Below are positions 8,768 through 15,451 of a stretch of DNA of 28,310 nt, one piece after another. The stretch comes from Onstottus_A sp036505875. GTDB lineage: Bacteria > Acidobacteriota > Blastocatellia > UBA7656. The DNA lies in NCBI GenBank assembly GCA_036505875.1, contig DASXSR010000165.1, forward strand, positions 1 to 28,310. The letters run 5' to 3'. The notes under the pieces are model-generated. The model was not told the origin of the DNA and made no database searches. It was given only the letters and a program-made list of their open reading frames with translations. Within the stretch, counting starts at the first letter, position 1. Each line of letters opens with the position of its first letter. The position numbers were made by a program, and so were the translations under genes.

Positions 8768-9111
8768 AGTTGCTTGTGTCCTCTTTCGTTAGTTTGATCT
8801 CTGTGGCTGCGCACAGGGTTTATGAAAATTACAAACGGCGCGTCCAAAAATAAACCCCTGCTTGGGCCGCCCCTTAGTCAGCCAGCAAAACAGGGGAGTT
8901 TCTGCGACGCCGAGATTACTACACCGGGCGGGAACATGCAACAGAAAAGCGCCAACCTTAAAGCGTTTTTTTTACTCAGAACGCCCTGACTATTGACTTA
9001 TGGTATATACTGTGAACGGATTGTCCCCTGCCAGCACGATTCCCAGTGTAACGACTGGCCCCCAGCCTAGAACCAAGGCAGCCAGATAGACCACGTAAAC
9101 AGGATGCGCTG
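8768..9111. other. Intergenic region between divergent hup and vanY-like genes
   Basis: This 344-base gap holds the leaders of both genes. On the hup side there is a CCCCTG/CAGGGG inverted repeat (8855-8860 and 8891-8896) and a run of eight T at 8966-8973 (plus strand). A possible weak hup promoter is TTGCAT-17-TAATCT on the minus strand, ending near 8914. On the vanY side there is an extended -10-like TGGTATATA at 9001-9009 without a good -35. No coding frame is credible here. Confidence 0.45.
9001..9009 (+). promoter_or_regulatory. Possible extended -10 promoter for vanY-like gene
   Basis: TGGTATATA matches the extended -10 pattern TGnTATAAT with one mismatch. There is no recognisable -35 box 16-18 bases upstream, as is allowed for extended -10 promoters. 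It lies about 100 bases ahead of the start codon at 9112. Confidence 0.3.
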
Positions 9112-9897
9112 ATGCACAGAGCTCTTGCTGTCGGCATGACATTGCTTTCGGTTTTCGCGCTTGTCAGTTCCAGCGCGGGCCGAACCGTTGGAAAGCCCGT
9201 CTCAAAAACTTCGGCGACTAGCGCGTCGCGAGCCTCGACTGGAGCGCGACGAGCCGAGGCCAGTTGTATGTCCTGCGCTAACACTAGTCATTCCGCTAGG
9301 AGTAGCAAGAAGTCTGTAAAAAATCTTCCTTGCCATTCGAAAGGCTACGTCGATCCGCACGTCGCCCGGAATTACAAAAACGCGATGCGAGAAATGAACA
9401 AAGCCTCCATCAAACCGCAAGTGACGAGCGTGTATCGATCATCCCAGGAGCAAGCCGGCCTCTATCGCTGCACATCGAGCGTCCGCTGCCGCCGGGCAAA
9501 TCCGGCGCTCTATCGCGCGCTGCCGCCGGGCAAATCGGCGCACGAAGCGGGCCTCGCGGTCGACATCTCAGGCGTAGCCTCAGGTCCGCGCGGCGGCAAG
9601 CGTCTCACTCCCAAGGGCCGCCGCATCGTCGCAATAATGAGGAAGAACGGTTTCAAGTGGCGGTACGGTCTGGCGGACCCCGCCCACTTTGAAGCCGATC
9701 CCCGTCAGCACGGTTACCGAAATCTCAAGCAAGCGATCACGCGAGCTAACTCGACGTGCCAAGCGGGAATTGCAAAAAACAACTCTCACACCAAAACGGG
9801 ACCGCCGGTAGCGGCCGGCAATACAACCAGGCTGAGAGTCTCAACGGTGGCAGATACCAGCAAGACTCGTCATCGCCCGATCAAGGCTCGAGCCTAG
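9112..9897 (+). CDS. VanY-like D-alanyl-D-alanine carboxypeptidase (M15)
   Basis: A 261-residue exported peptidase of family M15B. It removes the terminal D-Ala from peptidoglycan stem peptides in the periplasm. The N-terminus has a signal peptide (MHRALAVGMTLLSVFALVSS) and a Ser/Thr-rich, Cys-containing linker. The catalytic domain shows SVYRSSQEQ, then GKSAHEAGLAVDIS with the zinc ligands His and Asp (SxHxxGxAxD), and finally DPAHFEAD with the catalytic acid region and third zinc His (the HFE motif). The basic tail after residue 220 is low-complexity. ATG 9112 has AGGA seven bases ahead. Oddity: a 19-base direct repeat is translated in two frames just before the zinc motif (separate entry). 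Confidence 0.85.
   Translation: MHRALAVGMTLLSVFALVSSSAGRTVGKPVSKTSATSASRASTGARRAEASCMSCANTSHSARSSKKSVKNLPCHSKGYVDPHVARNYKNAMREMNKASIKPQVTSVYRSSQEQAGLYRCTSSVRCRRANPALYRALPPGKSAHEAGLAVDISGVASGPRGGKRLTPKGRRIVAIMRKNGFKWRYGLADPAHFEADPRQHGYRNLKQAITRANSTCQAGIAKNNSHTKTGPPVAAGNTTRLRVSTVADTSKTRHRPIKARA
9484..9536 (+). repeat. 19-bp direct repeat inside the vanY-like gene
   Basis: CGCTGCCGCCGGGCAAATC occurs at 9484-9502 and again at 9518-9536. The 34-base offset puts the two copies in different reading frames: the first reads RCRRAN, the second ALPPGKS. Confidence 0.85.
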
Positions 9898-9997
9898 TCT
9901 CCCCGTTCTTTCATCCGCCTGGTCCGTTCGTCCCAAGGGTCCTTCTTTGCGCCCAACCGATGTAGTAGTATCATCGCCGGACGGAGGAGCTAAAGAA

Positions 9998-10216
9998 ATT
10001 ACACGGAGAAAATTCATCCGAACCAGCGGAGCCAGTGCGTTGATTGCGGCAGGAGCGACAAGCGGTGCGAGCGCAGGCACAACTCGAGCGAAACCCAATA
10101 AGTCAAAGAAGAAGATTCTCACTGAACCCGCCGGACTGTGCAATATCTGCCTGCAAAGTATAGATATCCTTTTCCCATTCCGGCGAACGGCGAATAGGTT
10201 CAAGGATAGATGCTGA
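9998..10216 (+). pseudogene. Remnant of a Tat-exported protein: leader without a body
   Basis: The frame reads TRRKFIRTSGASALIAAGAT followed by SGASAG, a clear twin-arginine signal with a hydrophobic core and Ala-x-Gly-type cleavage region. The chain stops after only ~73 codons, and the part after the leader (Lys/Ser-rich, then Cys-containing) resembles no enzyme I know. A strong ribosome site GGAGGAG (9983-9989) lies 8 bases before ATT at 9998, exactly where an ATG would be expected. In-frame TTG at 9947 would give an unlikely N-terminus. I infer a decayed gene whose start has mutated from ATG to ATT and whose body was lost where the higA remnant begins. A functional ATT start cannot be excluded. 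Confidence 0.5.
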
Positions 10217-10400
10217 GCATTGGGCCAGAACTCTGGCGAATTGCGGAACAACCGGGACAGGCGCAGGGCCATCTCCGGGCTGACTGCCCGCCGCTCGCGA
10301 AGCAACTCGTTGAACGTCTGGCGAGATACGCGCAGCGCTTCAGCAAGGCCGGACACGTAAGCGCGAAGTCCGGCATGCCTCACGAAGCATCTAGCCGGGA
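10200..10400 (-). pseudogene. Degenerate HigA-family antitoxin
   Basis: On the minus strand, 10356 to 10225 reads VSGLAEALRVSRQTFNELL, then RERRAVSPEMALRLSRLF and RNSPEFW, the helix-turn-helix and C-terminal signature of HigA-type (XRE) antitoxins. The usual N-terminus HPGxMLREExMPDxALTV is also there but in pieces: PG then a TAG stop at 10391-10393, MLRE in the same frame, MPDFALT in a second frame (10376-10356), then the helix-turn-helix in a third. So there is one nonsense codon and two frameshifts. No higB toxin is recognisable upstream (10400-10560). The long open frame covering this place on the minus strand is an accident of base composition. Confidence 0.72.
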
Positions 10401-10594
10401 CGCCCGAACTAGATGCCAAGCAGACGGATTCCTCCGCACCAGTGGTCGCGCCTCGGTGCCGCAGCTTCTCGCTGCCACTAAGTCTAAGATTCACGCTCTG
10501 GACTTGTTGCGCCAAGATGGCTTGGAAGGAGATGTCCCGCCCGCTTTGATTGGTGATTAGGTCCGGATATCTCCTTCTCTATCCACTCTATCGG
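10217..10594. other. Decayed intergenic stretch
   Basis: Apart from the higA remnant this 378-base stretch has no gene I can support. Open frames on both strands at 10400-10560 have no recognisable domain and no ribosome site. It may hold further unrecognisable debris of the toxin-antitoxin locus. Confidence 0.4.
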
Positions 10595-10951
10595 CTAGTC
10601 CTTCTGCTTTGTGGTTGGCTCCTTATAGTCTGCTGGCGGAGCATCTTCGGCTGCTAAACTAACACGGCGCGTTACCTCAAATGCAAGGGGGTTATCGCTT
10701 GTCTGGATAACCGCAAATTTACTATATGAGGTTCCTGACGAGGTATAGGGCGTCGCCCCGACTGTTCCGCCAGGGGTTGTGACATTAGCCGAAATCTCAG
10801 TCACTAAGCAAACGCCGCGACCGCTTGCTGTCCAAGGTTGGTTGGGCCCCATGCCGTAATTGTCATTGCTACAGAAGGCGCTAGCATAGCTTACCGTTCC
10901 GGAAACGCTGTAGTCTGTGGAATTGACTATATTCACTGGGGGGTATGCCAT
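10595..10951 (-). CDS. Hypothetical small beta-rich protein
   Basis: A 118-residue protein I do not recognise. It has a strong ribosome site (AAAGGAGAA about 7 bases before ATG 10951) and a good promoter ~180 bases upstream, so I believe it is expressed. There is no signal peptide or membrane helix. Composition is rich in Ser, Thr, Val, Tyr, Gly and Asn with alternating hydrophobic residues (NIVNSTDYSVSGTVSYASAF, later TASGRGVCLVTEISANVTTP), suggesting a beta-sandwich. Two Cys (CSND and GVCLV) could pair. The last ~25 residues are charged and probably disordered (PPADYKEPTTKQKD). Such a fold recalls small lectins or pore-forming or antimicrobial beta proteins, but this is only an impression. 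Confidence 0.7.
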   Translation of the reverse strand: MAYPPVNIVNSTDYSVSGTVSYASAFCSNDNYGMGPNQPWTASGRGVCLVTEISANVTTPGGTVGATPYTSSGTSYSKFAVIQTSDNPLAFEVTRRVSLAAEDAPPADYKEPTTKQKD

Positions 10952-11131
10952 GTTGATTTTCTCCTTTCGTTGTATCGTGCGGTTAAGCCCTGACGACGCG
11001 CCTAGTGCGGCTACTGACGCGCACGCTCTGCCGAGTGTTTACTCGGCGTTAGACTAAACCGCGACTGTTAGCCGAGAGGTGAGACTGAACGGTTAAAGCT
11101 CCATAGTGAGTGTCACCTCGTTAGGTGAGGC
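10952..11131 (-). promoter_or_regulatory. Long structured 5' leader of the hypothetical gene
   Basis: Between the predicted transcription start (~11125) and the ATG at 10951 lie ~175 bases with several possible hairpins. The clearest is GCCGAGT/ACTCGGC (11030-11047, 7 bp, four-base loop); a second is CACCT/AGGTG (11114-11127 region). The leader matches no riboswitch I know. Confidence 0.45.
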
Positions 11132-11160
11132 AGGATACTCACTCCTGAGAGGAATGTCAA
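11132..11160 (-). promoter_or_regulatory. Promoter overlapped by an inverted repeat
   Basis: On the minus strand TTGACA (11160-11155) and TATCCT (11137-11132) are 17 bases apart. A 7-bp inverted repeat AGTGAGT/ACTCACT (11137-11143 with 11105-11111) begins inside the -10 box and spans the start site, with CACCT/AGGTG nested in it. This layout fits an operator or a leader hairpin. Confidence 0.6.
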
Positions 11161-11375
11161 GCGCCCGCCAAAACCCGTCGGGCCCTACAGTCAAGCTATC
11201 GTGGTGAAGGGATAAAAGGAAACGTAACGTAGAGCGTCAAAATCGCATAGGAAAGAATGAGGCTTTGAGGCTTTGGACAGCTTCGTGAGTTTGAGACTTT
11301 GTTGGCGCTTCCTTTTTGGCAGGTTTGATCTCCGAGTCTGCGGAGACTATCCTACAAATCGAGCGGGTAACGTTG
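11161..11375. other. Upstream region of the TPR-TonB gene
   Basis: Non-coding stretch between the minus-strand promoter and the TPR-TonB start. It contains a short direct repetition (GAGGCTTTGAGGCTTTGG near 11258). I see no convincing plus-strand promoter. Confidence 0.35.
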
Positions 11376-12257
11376 ATGTACAGGACTGTTGCTTTTCGCT
11401 TAGTCATGTCGACTGCTTCTTGCGTGATACTGCTGGTACTCTTCTGGACGACACCGGCAATCACTATATCTAGTAAGTTCCTAATCCAGCAGGAAACCGC
11501 CGAACGACACATTCAAATAGCGCACGAGGCTTATAAGAGCAAGAAGTATGATGCCGCCAAAGACGAAGCCAAGCTCGCGCTGTCCTTGGATAAGAGAATG
11601 CCTTCAGCGCACCTATTGCTTGGTATGATCGACTGGCGACAGGGCAAGTGGGATAACGCCGCACGTCACATTAAAGAAGCGCTCAAGTGGAAGCCAGACT
11701 ATGCTGATGCACATTTGTTCATGGGCGTTCTCGACTTTCAGCGAGGAGACCTTGGCGAGGCTCGAAAGGAAACAGAAACGGCAATCTCAGGCGGGTTACG
11801 ATCTGCAACTGCCTTCGCACTTTTGGGACAAATAAAACTCGCGACGAACAAACCTGAGGAGGCACTCGAGGCTTTCGAGAAGGCGAAACAGTTGACTTCG
11901 CCTGGCGATGAATCCGAGACCAGTCTCAACACCAAGATAGAAGCGATAAGAGGCTGGATCGAATCGAAGGCTGAGAGAACCGATCAATCATACGTAAAGC
12001 CGAGGCTGTTGAACAATCCAATGCCCAAGTACGCTGAAGAAGCTCGCCACGCAGGAATACAGGGGAGCGTTCACATTGGGATTCTAATCAACGAAGAAGG
12101 AAAGGTGATTTCAGCTTTCGTTTTTCGTGGCTTAGGTTTTGGTCTGGATGAAGAAGCATTGAGGGCTGCACAAGCCCTCAAATTTCTTCCCGCCACCAAG
12201 AATGGGAAGCCGGTTTCTTATTGGCTGAAAGTTGAAGTAGAGTTCAAACTCGGTTGA
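11376..12257 (+). CDS. TPR protein with TonB C-terminal domain
   Basis: About 293 residues from ATG 11376 (an earlier ATG at 11316 gives an N-terminus without features; ATG 11406 is also possible). Order of parts: a membrane anchor (LVMSTASCVILLVLFW), about three to four tetratricopeptide repeats (AHEAYKSKKYDAAKDEAKLA, AHLLLGMIDWRQGKWDNAAR, AHLFMGVLDFQRGDLGEA), a short linker, and a TonB C-terminal domain (PKYAEEARHAGIQGSVHIGI, then EEALRAAQALKFLPATKNGK). It probably sits in the inner membrane with its domains in the periplasm. The Pro-rich spanning segment of classical TonB is missing, so it more likely acts in protein-protein contacts than as a standard energy transducer. No ExbBD or receptor is nearby. 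Confidence 0.8.
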   Translation: MYRTVAFRLVMSTASCVILLVLFWTTPAITISSKFLIQQETAERHIQIAHEAYKSKKYDAAKDEAKLALSLDKRMPSAHLLLGMIDWRQGKWDNAARHIKEALKWKPDYADAHLFMGVLDFQRGDLGEARKETETAISGGLRSATAFALLGQIKLATNKPEEALEAFEKAKQLTSPGDESETSLNTKIEAIRGWIESKAERTDQSYVKPRLLNNPMPKYAEEARHAGIQGSVHIGILINEEGKVISAFVFRGLGFGLDEEALRAAQALKFLPATKNGKPVSYWLKVEVEFKLG

Positions 12258-12260
12258 AGT

Positions 12261-12289
12261 TTGAGAAAGCAACTGAAAAATTGTATTCT
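12261..12289 (+). promoter_or_regulatory. Promoter of first zinc-ribbon gene
   Basis: TTGAGA (12261-12266) and TATTCT (12284-12289) are 17 bases apart. The start would be ~12296, giving a leader of about 22 bases that holds the ribosome site GAGGAGG before ATG 12318. Confidence 0.65.
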
Positions 12290-12317
12290 TTCAACCTAAC
12301 AAACGAGGAGGACGCTG

Positions 12318-12836
12318 ATGTTTTGCCCAAGCTGCGCAACCCAGAACTCCGACAACACAAGGTACTGCCGGTCGTGCGGCGCCAACTTGAGTTTCATTCC
12401 GCAAGCGCTGACCGGTCAATTACCTGAAGCTCCCGACAGAAGGCACGGGAGACATAGTAGGCGCGATTTCGAACACGGCGGGCCCGCCAGTCTCGCTAAT
12501 GCGATAACCAAAATCTTCATGGGTTTCGGCTTCGTGCTTGTTGCCGGCGGAGCATTCTTTTTCGCTCCGGCGGGAAGACTCTGGTGGTTCTGGATGCTTA
12601 TTCCCGCGTTTGCTTTGCTCGGCAAAGGCGTCGCTGAACTGGTGGTCAGCATGAGAGTCGGGCAGAGCATGGCACAAGGGCGCACCGAAACCGCTGTCTC
12701 ACCCGCTCCACGTGCCGGAGACCTTGGTCCTCGAAATGAAGTCTTCATTCCGCCCGCGAGCGTAACTGAACAAACCACGCGCCAGCTTGATCCGAAGACC
12801 GACCCATACCGATATCGAGATACGGACAGACAATGA
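12318..12836 (+). CDS. Zinc-ribbon membrane protein, copy 1
   Basis: A 172-residue protein. The N-terminus MFCPSCATQNSDNTRYCRSC is a zinc ribbon with CxxC at residues 3-6 and 17-20. It is followed by a conserved PQALTGQLPEAP segment, a basic stretch, two membrane helices (IFMGFGFVLVAGGAFFFA and WFWMLIPAFALLGKGVAELV) and a polar tail ending in PPASVTEQTTRQLDP. The ribosome site GAGGAGG is strong. It is a paralog of the next gene, sharing the whole layout. Function unknown; zinc-ribbon membrane proteins of this kind are common and mostly uncharacterised. The ribbon is presumably cytoplasmic. Confidence 0.85.
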   Translation: MFCPSCATQNSDNTRYCRSCGANLSFIPQALTGQLPEAPDRRHGRHSRRDFEHGGPASLANAITKIFMGFGFVLVAGGAFFFAPAGRLWWFWMLIPAFALLGKGVAELVVSMRVGQSMAQGRTETAVSPAPRAGDLGPRNEVFIPPASVTEQTTRQLDPKTDPYRYRDTDRQ

Positions 12837-12861
12837 TTGAACTTGCGCCCGTCGTGGAACG

Positions 12862-12890
12862 TTGAAATCAATCGGAAGTCATTCTATTCT
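12862..12890 (+). promoter_or_regulatory. Promoter of second zinc-ribbon gene
   Basis: TTGAAA (12862-12867) and TATTCT (12885-12890) are 17 bases apart, nearly the same as the promoter of copy 1. It lies wholly after the copy 1 stop. It also shows that the longer reading frame starting with TTG at 12862 is not the real gene start. Confidence 0.65.
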
Positions 12891-12912
12891 TGAAAGTCAA
12901 AGGAAGTTGTTG

Positions 12913-13398
12913 ATGTACTGCCCTAAATGCGCAACTCATAACATCGACGGCGCGAAGTTTTGCCGTAAGTGCGGCGCGCATCTGAGCCTGGTGCCGCAAG
13001 CGCTGAGCGGGCGTTTGCCCGAGGCTCCATTCACCAAATTCGAAGAAGCAATAAAGCGCCGACGCGAGCCCAATTTAGGGCGCGCGATAAGGAAGAGTTT
13101 CATGGGGTTTGCTTTCTTGATCGTCTTTGCCGTGATGTTTTTGGGAGGTCGCACTCCTGGTTTCGGCGCAGCTTGGTTGCTGATCCCCGCGTTCGTCTTG
13201 TTAGGCAGAGGCATTGGGGATCTTGTAAGCCTGATGACCGCGCAGTCCCGCGCAAAACCCCTCGCGATGCCGCCGGCAGAACGTACCAGTGAGCTTCCGC
13301 AGGCTTCCTTCTACGATCCTCTCGCTCCGCCGAGTGTAACCGAACGCACAACACGACACCTTGAAGCTGTCGAGCAAGAGCGACAACAAGCGAGGTGA
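12913..13398 (+). CDS. Zinc-ribbon membrane protein, copy 2
   Basis: A 161-residue paralog of copy 1. The start at ATG 12913 is fixed by alignment with copy 1 and by AGGAAG seven bases upstream. The zinc ribbon MYCPKCATHNIDGAKFCRKC has the same Cys spacing. Shared parts: PQALSGRLPEAP, two membrane helices (SFMGFAFLIVFAVMFLGG and AAWLLIPAFVLLGRGIGDLV), and the tail motif PPSVTERTTRHLE. The region between ribbon and membrane is basic and differs from copy 1. Function unknown. It converges with metG, the stops being about 25 bases apart. Confidence 0.85.
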   Translation: MYCPKCATHNIDGAKFCRKCGAHLSLVPQALSGRLPEAPFTKFEEAIKRRREPNLGRAIRKSFMGFAFLIVFAVMFLGGRTPGFGAAWLLIPAFVLLGRGIGDLVSLMTAQSRAKPLAMPPAERTSELPQASFYDPLAPPSVTERTTRHLEAVEQERQQAR

Positions 13399-13423
13399 AG
13401 TTACACTTGAGTGTTCGCAGTCA

Positions 13424-15370
13424 CTATTTCAGCCGCGCCCCGTTGGGAACATCTTCAGTGAAAGTTGCCAACACGGGCCGCCCTTCTTCTCCAACTGAGG
13501 CCGCCAGCAACATTCCGTTCGACTCAAGTCCGCGCAGCTTTCGCGGAGCCAGGTTCGAAACGACAATTATCTTCCTGCCAACAACATCCTCGGGCGAGTA
13601 GTACTGAGCAATGCCGGCGAGAATCTGTCTCGGCTGCGGTTCGCCCACATCGATCACCAGACGCAAGAGCTTATCTGCTTTGGGCACCTTTTCAGCTTCG
13701 AGCACCGTCGCCGCGCGCAACTCAACTTTCGCGAAGTCATCGATTGTGATTGTCTGCGCGACCGGCGTTTCGGGCGGCTGGTCCTGGCTTACGGCCGGCG
13801 TTGTTTCGCGTTCGATCTCTGCCATAATTTTTTCCTTATCGAGTTTTGGAAAAGCCGGACTGATGCGATCTATTCTCGACACGTCCAGCGGCTCAGCCCA
13901 TAGTGCCTCAACCGGATTGATCGATAAGGGATCTCCTGCGAGTCCCATTTGGCTCCATATCTCGCGCGAGGTCACCGGCAACACAGGAGAGACCAACAGG
14001 GCGATGTGGCGCAGTGCTTCATACGCGGTTGCCAGAACGCTTTCGAGCTGCGGACGCGCTGATTCATCCTTTGCAAGCTTCCAAGGCTGATTGTCGGTGA
14101 TGAACTTGTCCACTCGCGCTATCCCGGCCCATGCCGCTTCCAACGCGCGCGAGAAGTTCAGGGCGTCAAACTCTTGATCGAACGACTTCCTCGCTTCTTC
14201 GATTCTGAGCCTGACATCGGACGCGTCCTCGCTCTGCTCAACTCCCGGGCGCGGCGGATTACCTCCAAAATAGTTGCGCACCATCGTCAGCGTCCGACTC
14301 GCAAGATTGCCCAGCCCATCCGCAAGATCGGAGTTCGCCCGATCGATCATTCCCTCGTAGGTCACTTCGCCGTCTTGGCCGAAGGCTACTTCGCGAAGCA
14401 GGTAATACCTGATTTGATCGTTGGTTAAGTGACGATGCAGCACTTCGAGTTGAATCGCGTTGCCCAGGGTTTTGCCCATCTTCTGCCCGCCCCTGAGCAG
14501 CATCCCGTGAACGAACACAGTACGAGGCAACTCGATTCCCGCCCCCATCAAAAACGCCGGCCAATAGACCGCGTGAAATCTTAGAATATCCTTGCCGACA
14601 AGATGAAGCGCGGGCCAGTAGCGGTCGAAGTCGTGGTAGGTCTCATTGCCCCATCCGAGCGCGCTGATGTAATTGATCAGCGCATCGAACCAGACGTAGA
14701 TGGTGTGATTTGGATCGCCAGGAACCGGAATGCCCCACTTAGCCGATACGCGGCTAATCGAGAGATCTTTGAGACCGCTTGACACAAACGAGATCACTTC
14801 GTTTCGTCGAACGTCGGGCTGCACAAACTCGGGTCGCGATTCATAAAGGTCCAACAGCGGCTGCTGAAACGCAGAAAGCCTGAAGAAATAGCTTTCTTCA
14901 GCAATACGATCGAGTGGCTTCTCGTGTACTGGACAGACAGGCCGCTCCGTCTTTGCGTCGACCTCTTTGAACTCGTTGCAGTATCCGCAGAACCAGCCCT
15001 CATACTTGCCTTTGTAGATATGGCCGTTTTGGTCGAGCAGTCTCCAGATTTCCTGTACGGTTCGCTCGTGATAAGGGTCAATCGTGCGGACCCAACGATC
15101 GTACTCGACGCCGAGCCGAGCGAACGCGGCCTTGAATTCATCGACCACTTGATCGACGTGCTGTCGGACCGGAACTTGCAGCTTCTCTGCCGCGCGCTCG
15201 ATATTAATCCCGTGCTCGTCGGTTCCTGTCAAAAAGAAAGAGTCGACGCCGCGCTGCCGCTTGAATCGCGTGAGCGTGTCCGCAACCAGCGTGGTGTACG
15301 CGTGGCCCAGATGAGGCTTGGCGTTCACGTAGTAGATGGGGGTCGTTACGTAGAAGGTTCTTTCTGTCAT
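13424..15370 (-). CDS. metG: Methionyl-tRNA synthetase
   Basis: About 648 residues from ATG 15370; it charges tRNA-Met in the cytoplasm. The HIGH motif is HLGH in PIYYVNAKPHLGHAYTT, and the KMSKS loop reads KMGKTLGN. The zinc knuckle is CGYCNE...CPVH (three Cys and one His, single-knuckle type). WFDALINYISALGW and the anticodon-binding helices follow. The last ~110 residues (IDDFAKVELRAATVLEAEKV to the end) are an EMAP/Trbp111-like tRNA-binding domain, common in bacterial MetG and used for dimerisation. A longer frame to 15397 would start inside a palindromic repeat and is rejected. It is the last gene of the HD-sir2-larC-folE run. Confidence 0.95.
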   Translation of the reverse strand: MTERTFYVTTPIYYVNAKPHLGHAYTTLVADTLTRFKRQRGVDSFFLTGTDEHGINIERAAEKLQVPVRQHVDQVVDEFKAAFARLGVEYDRWVRTIDPYHERTVQEIWRLLDQNGHIYKGKYEGWFCGYCNEFKEVDAKTERPVCPVHEKPLDRIAEESYFFRLSAFQQPLLDLYESRPEFVQPDVRRNEVISFVSSGLKDLSISRVSAKWGIPVPGDPNHTIYVWFDALINYISALGWGNETYHDFDRYWPALHLVGKDILRFHAVYWPAFLMGAGIELPRTVFVHGMLLRGGQKMGKTLGNAIQLEVLHRHLTNDQIRYYLLREVAFGQDGEVTYEGMIDRANSDLADGLGNLASRTLTMVRNYFGGNPPRPGVEQSEDASDVRLRIEEARKSFDQEFDALNFSRALEAAWAGIARVDKFITDNQPWKLAKDESARPQLESVLATAYEALRHIALLVSPVLPVTSREIWSQMGLAGDPLSINPVEALWAEPLDVSRIDRISPAFPKLDKEKIMAEIERETTPAVSQDQPPETPVAQTITIDDFAKVELRAATVLEAEKVPKADKLLRLVIDVGEPQPRQILAGIAQYYSPEDVVGRKIIVVSNLAPRKLRGLESNGMLLAASVGEEGRPVLATFTEDVPNGARLK

Positions 15371-15385
15371 TCGTAAATCCAAAAA

Positions 15386-15439
15386 TGAAAATTGCAAATT
15401 GAAAACTGCAAATCAGCAATTTTCAATTTGCAATTTTCA
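15386..15439. repeat. Palindromic repeat, family A (TTTGCAATTTTCA words)
   Basis: Left arm TGAAAATTGCAAATTGAAAA (15386-15405) is perfectly complementary to the right arm (15420-15439); allowing one mismatch the stem extends to ~24 bp with a loop of ~6. It is AT-rich against GC-rich neighbours and lies exactly between folE and metG. Confidence 0.9.
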
Positions 15440-15451
15440 ACTTTGTTGCGC

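Noticed and set aside
9841..10515. A 224-codon open frame on the minus strand taken as a whole gene
   Set aside because: Only the central part resembles HigA, and the N-terminal pieces of HigA lie in other frames. The C-terminal third is antisense to the vanY-like gene end and the Tat leader.
10210..10560. A 116-codon plus-strand frame
   Set aside because: Antisense to the higA remnant, no ribosome site and no recognisable domain.
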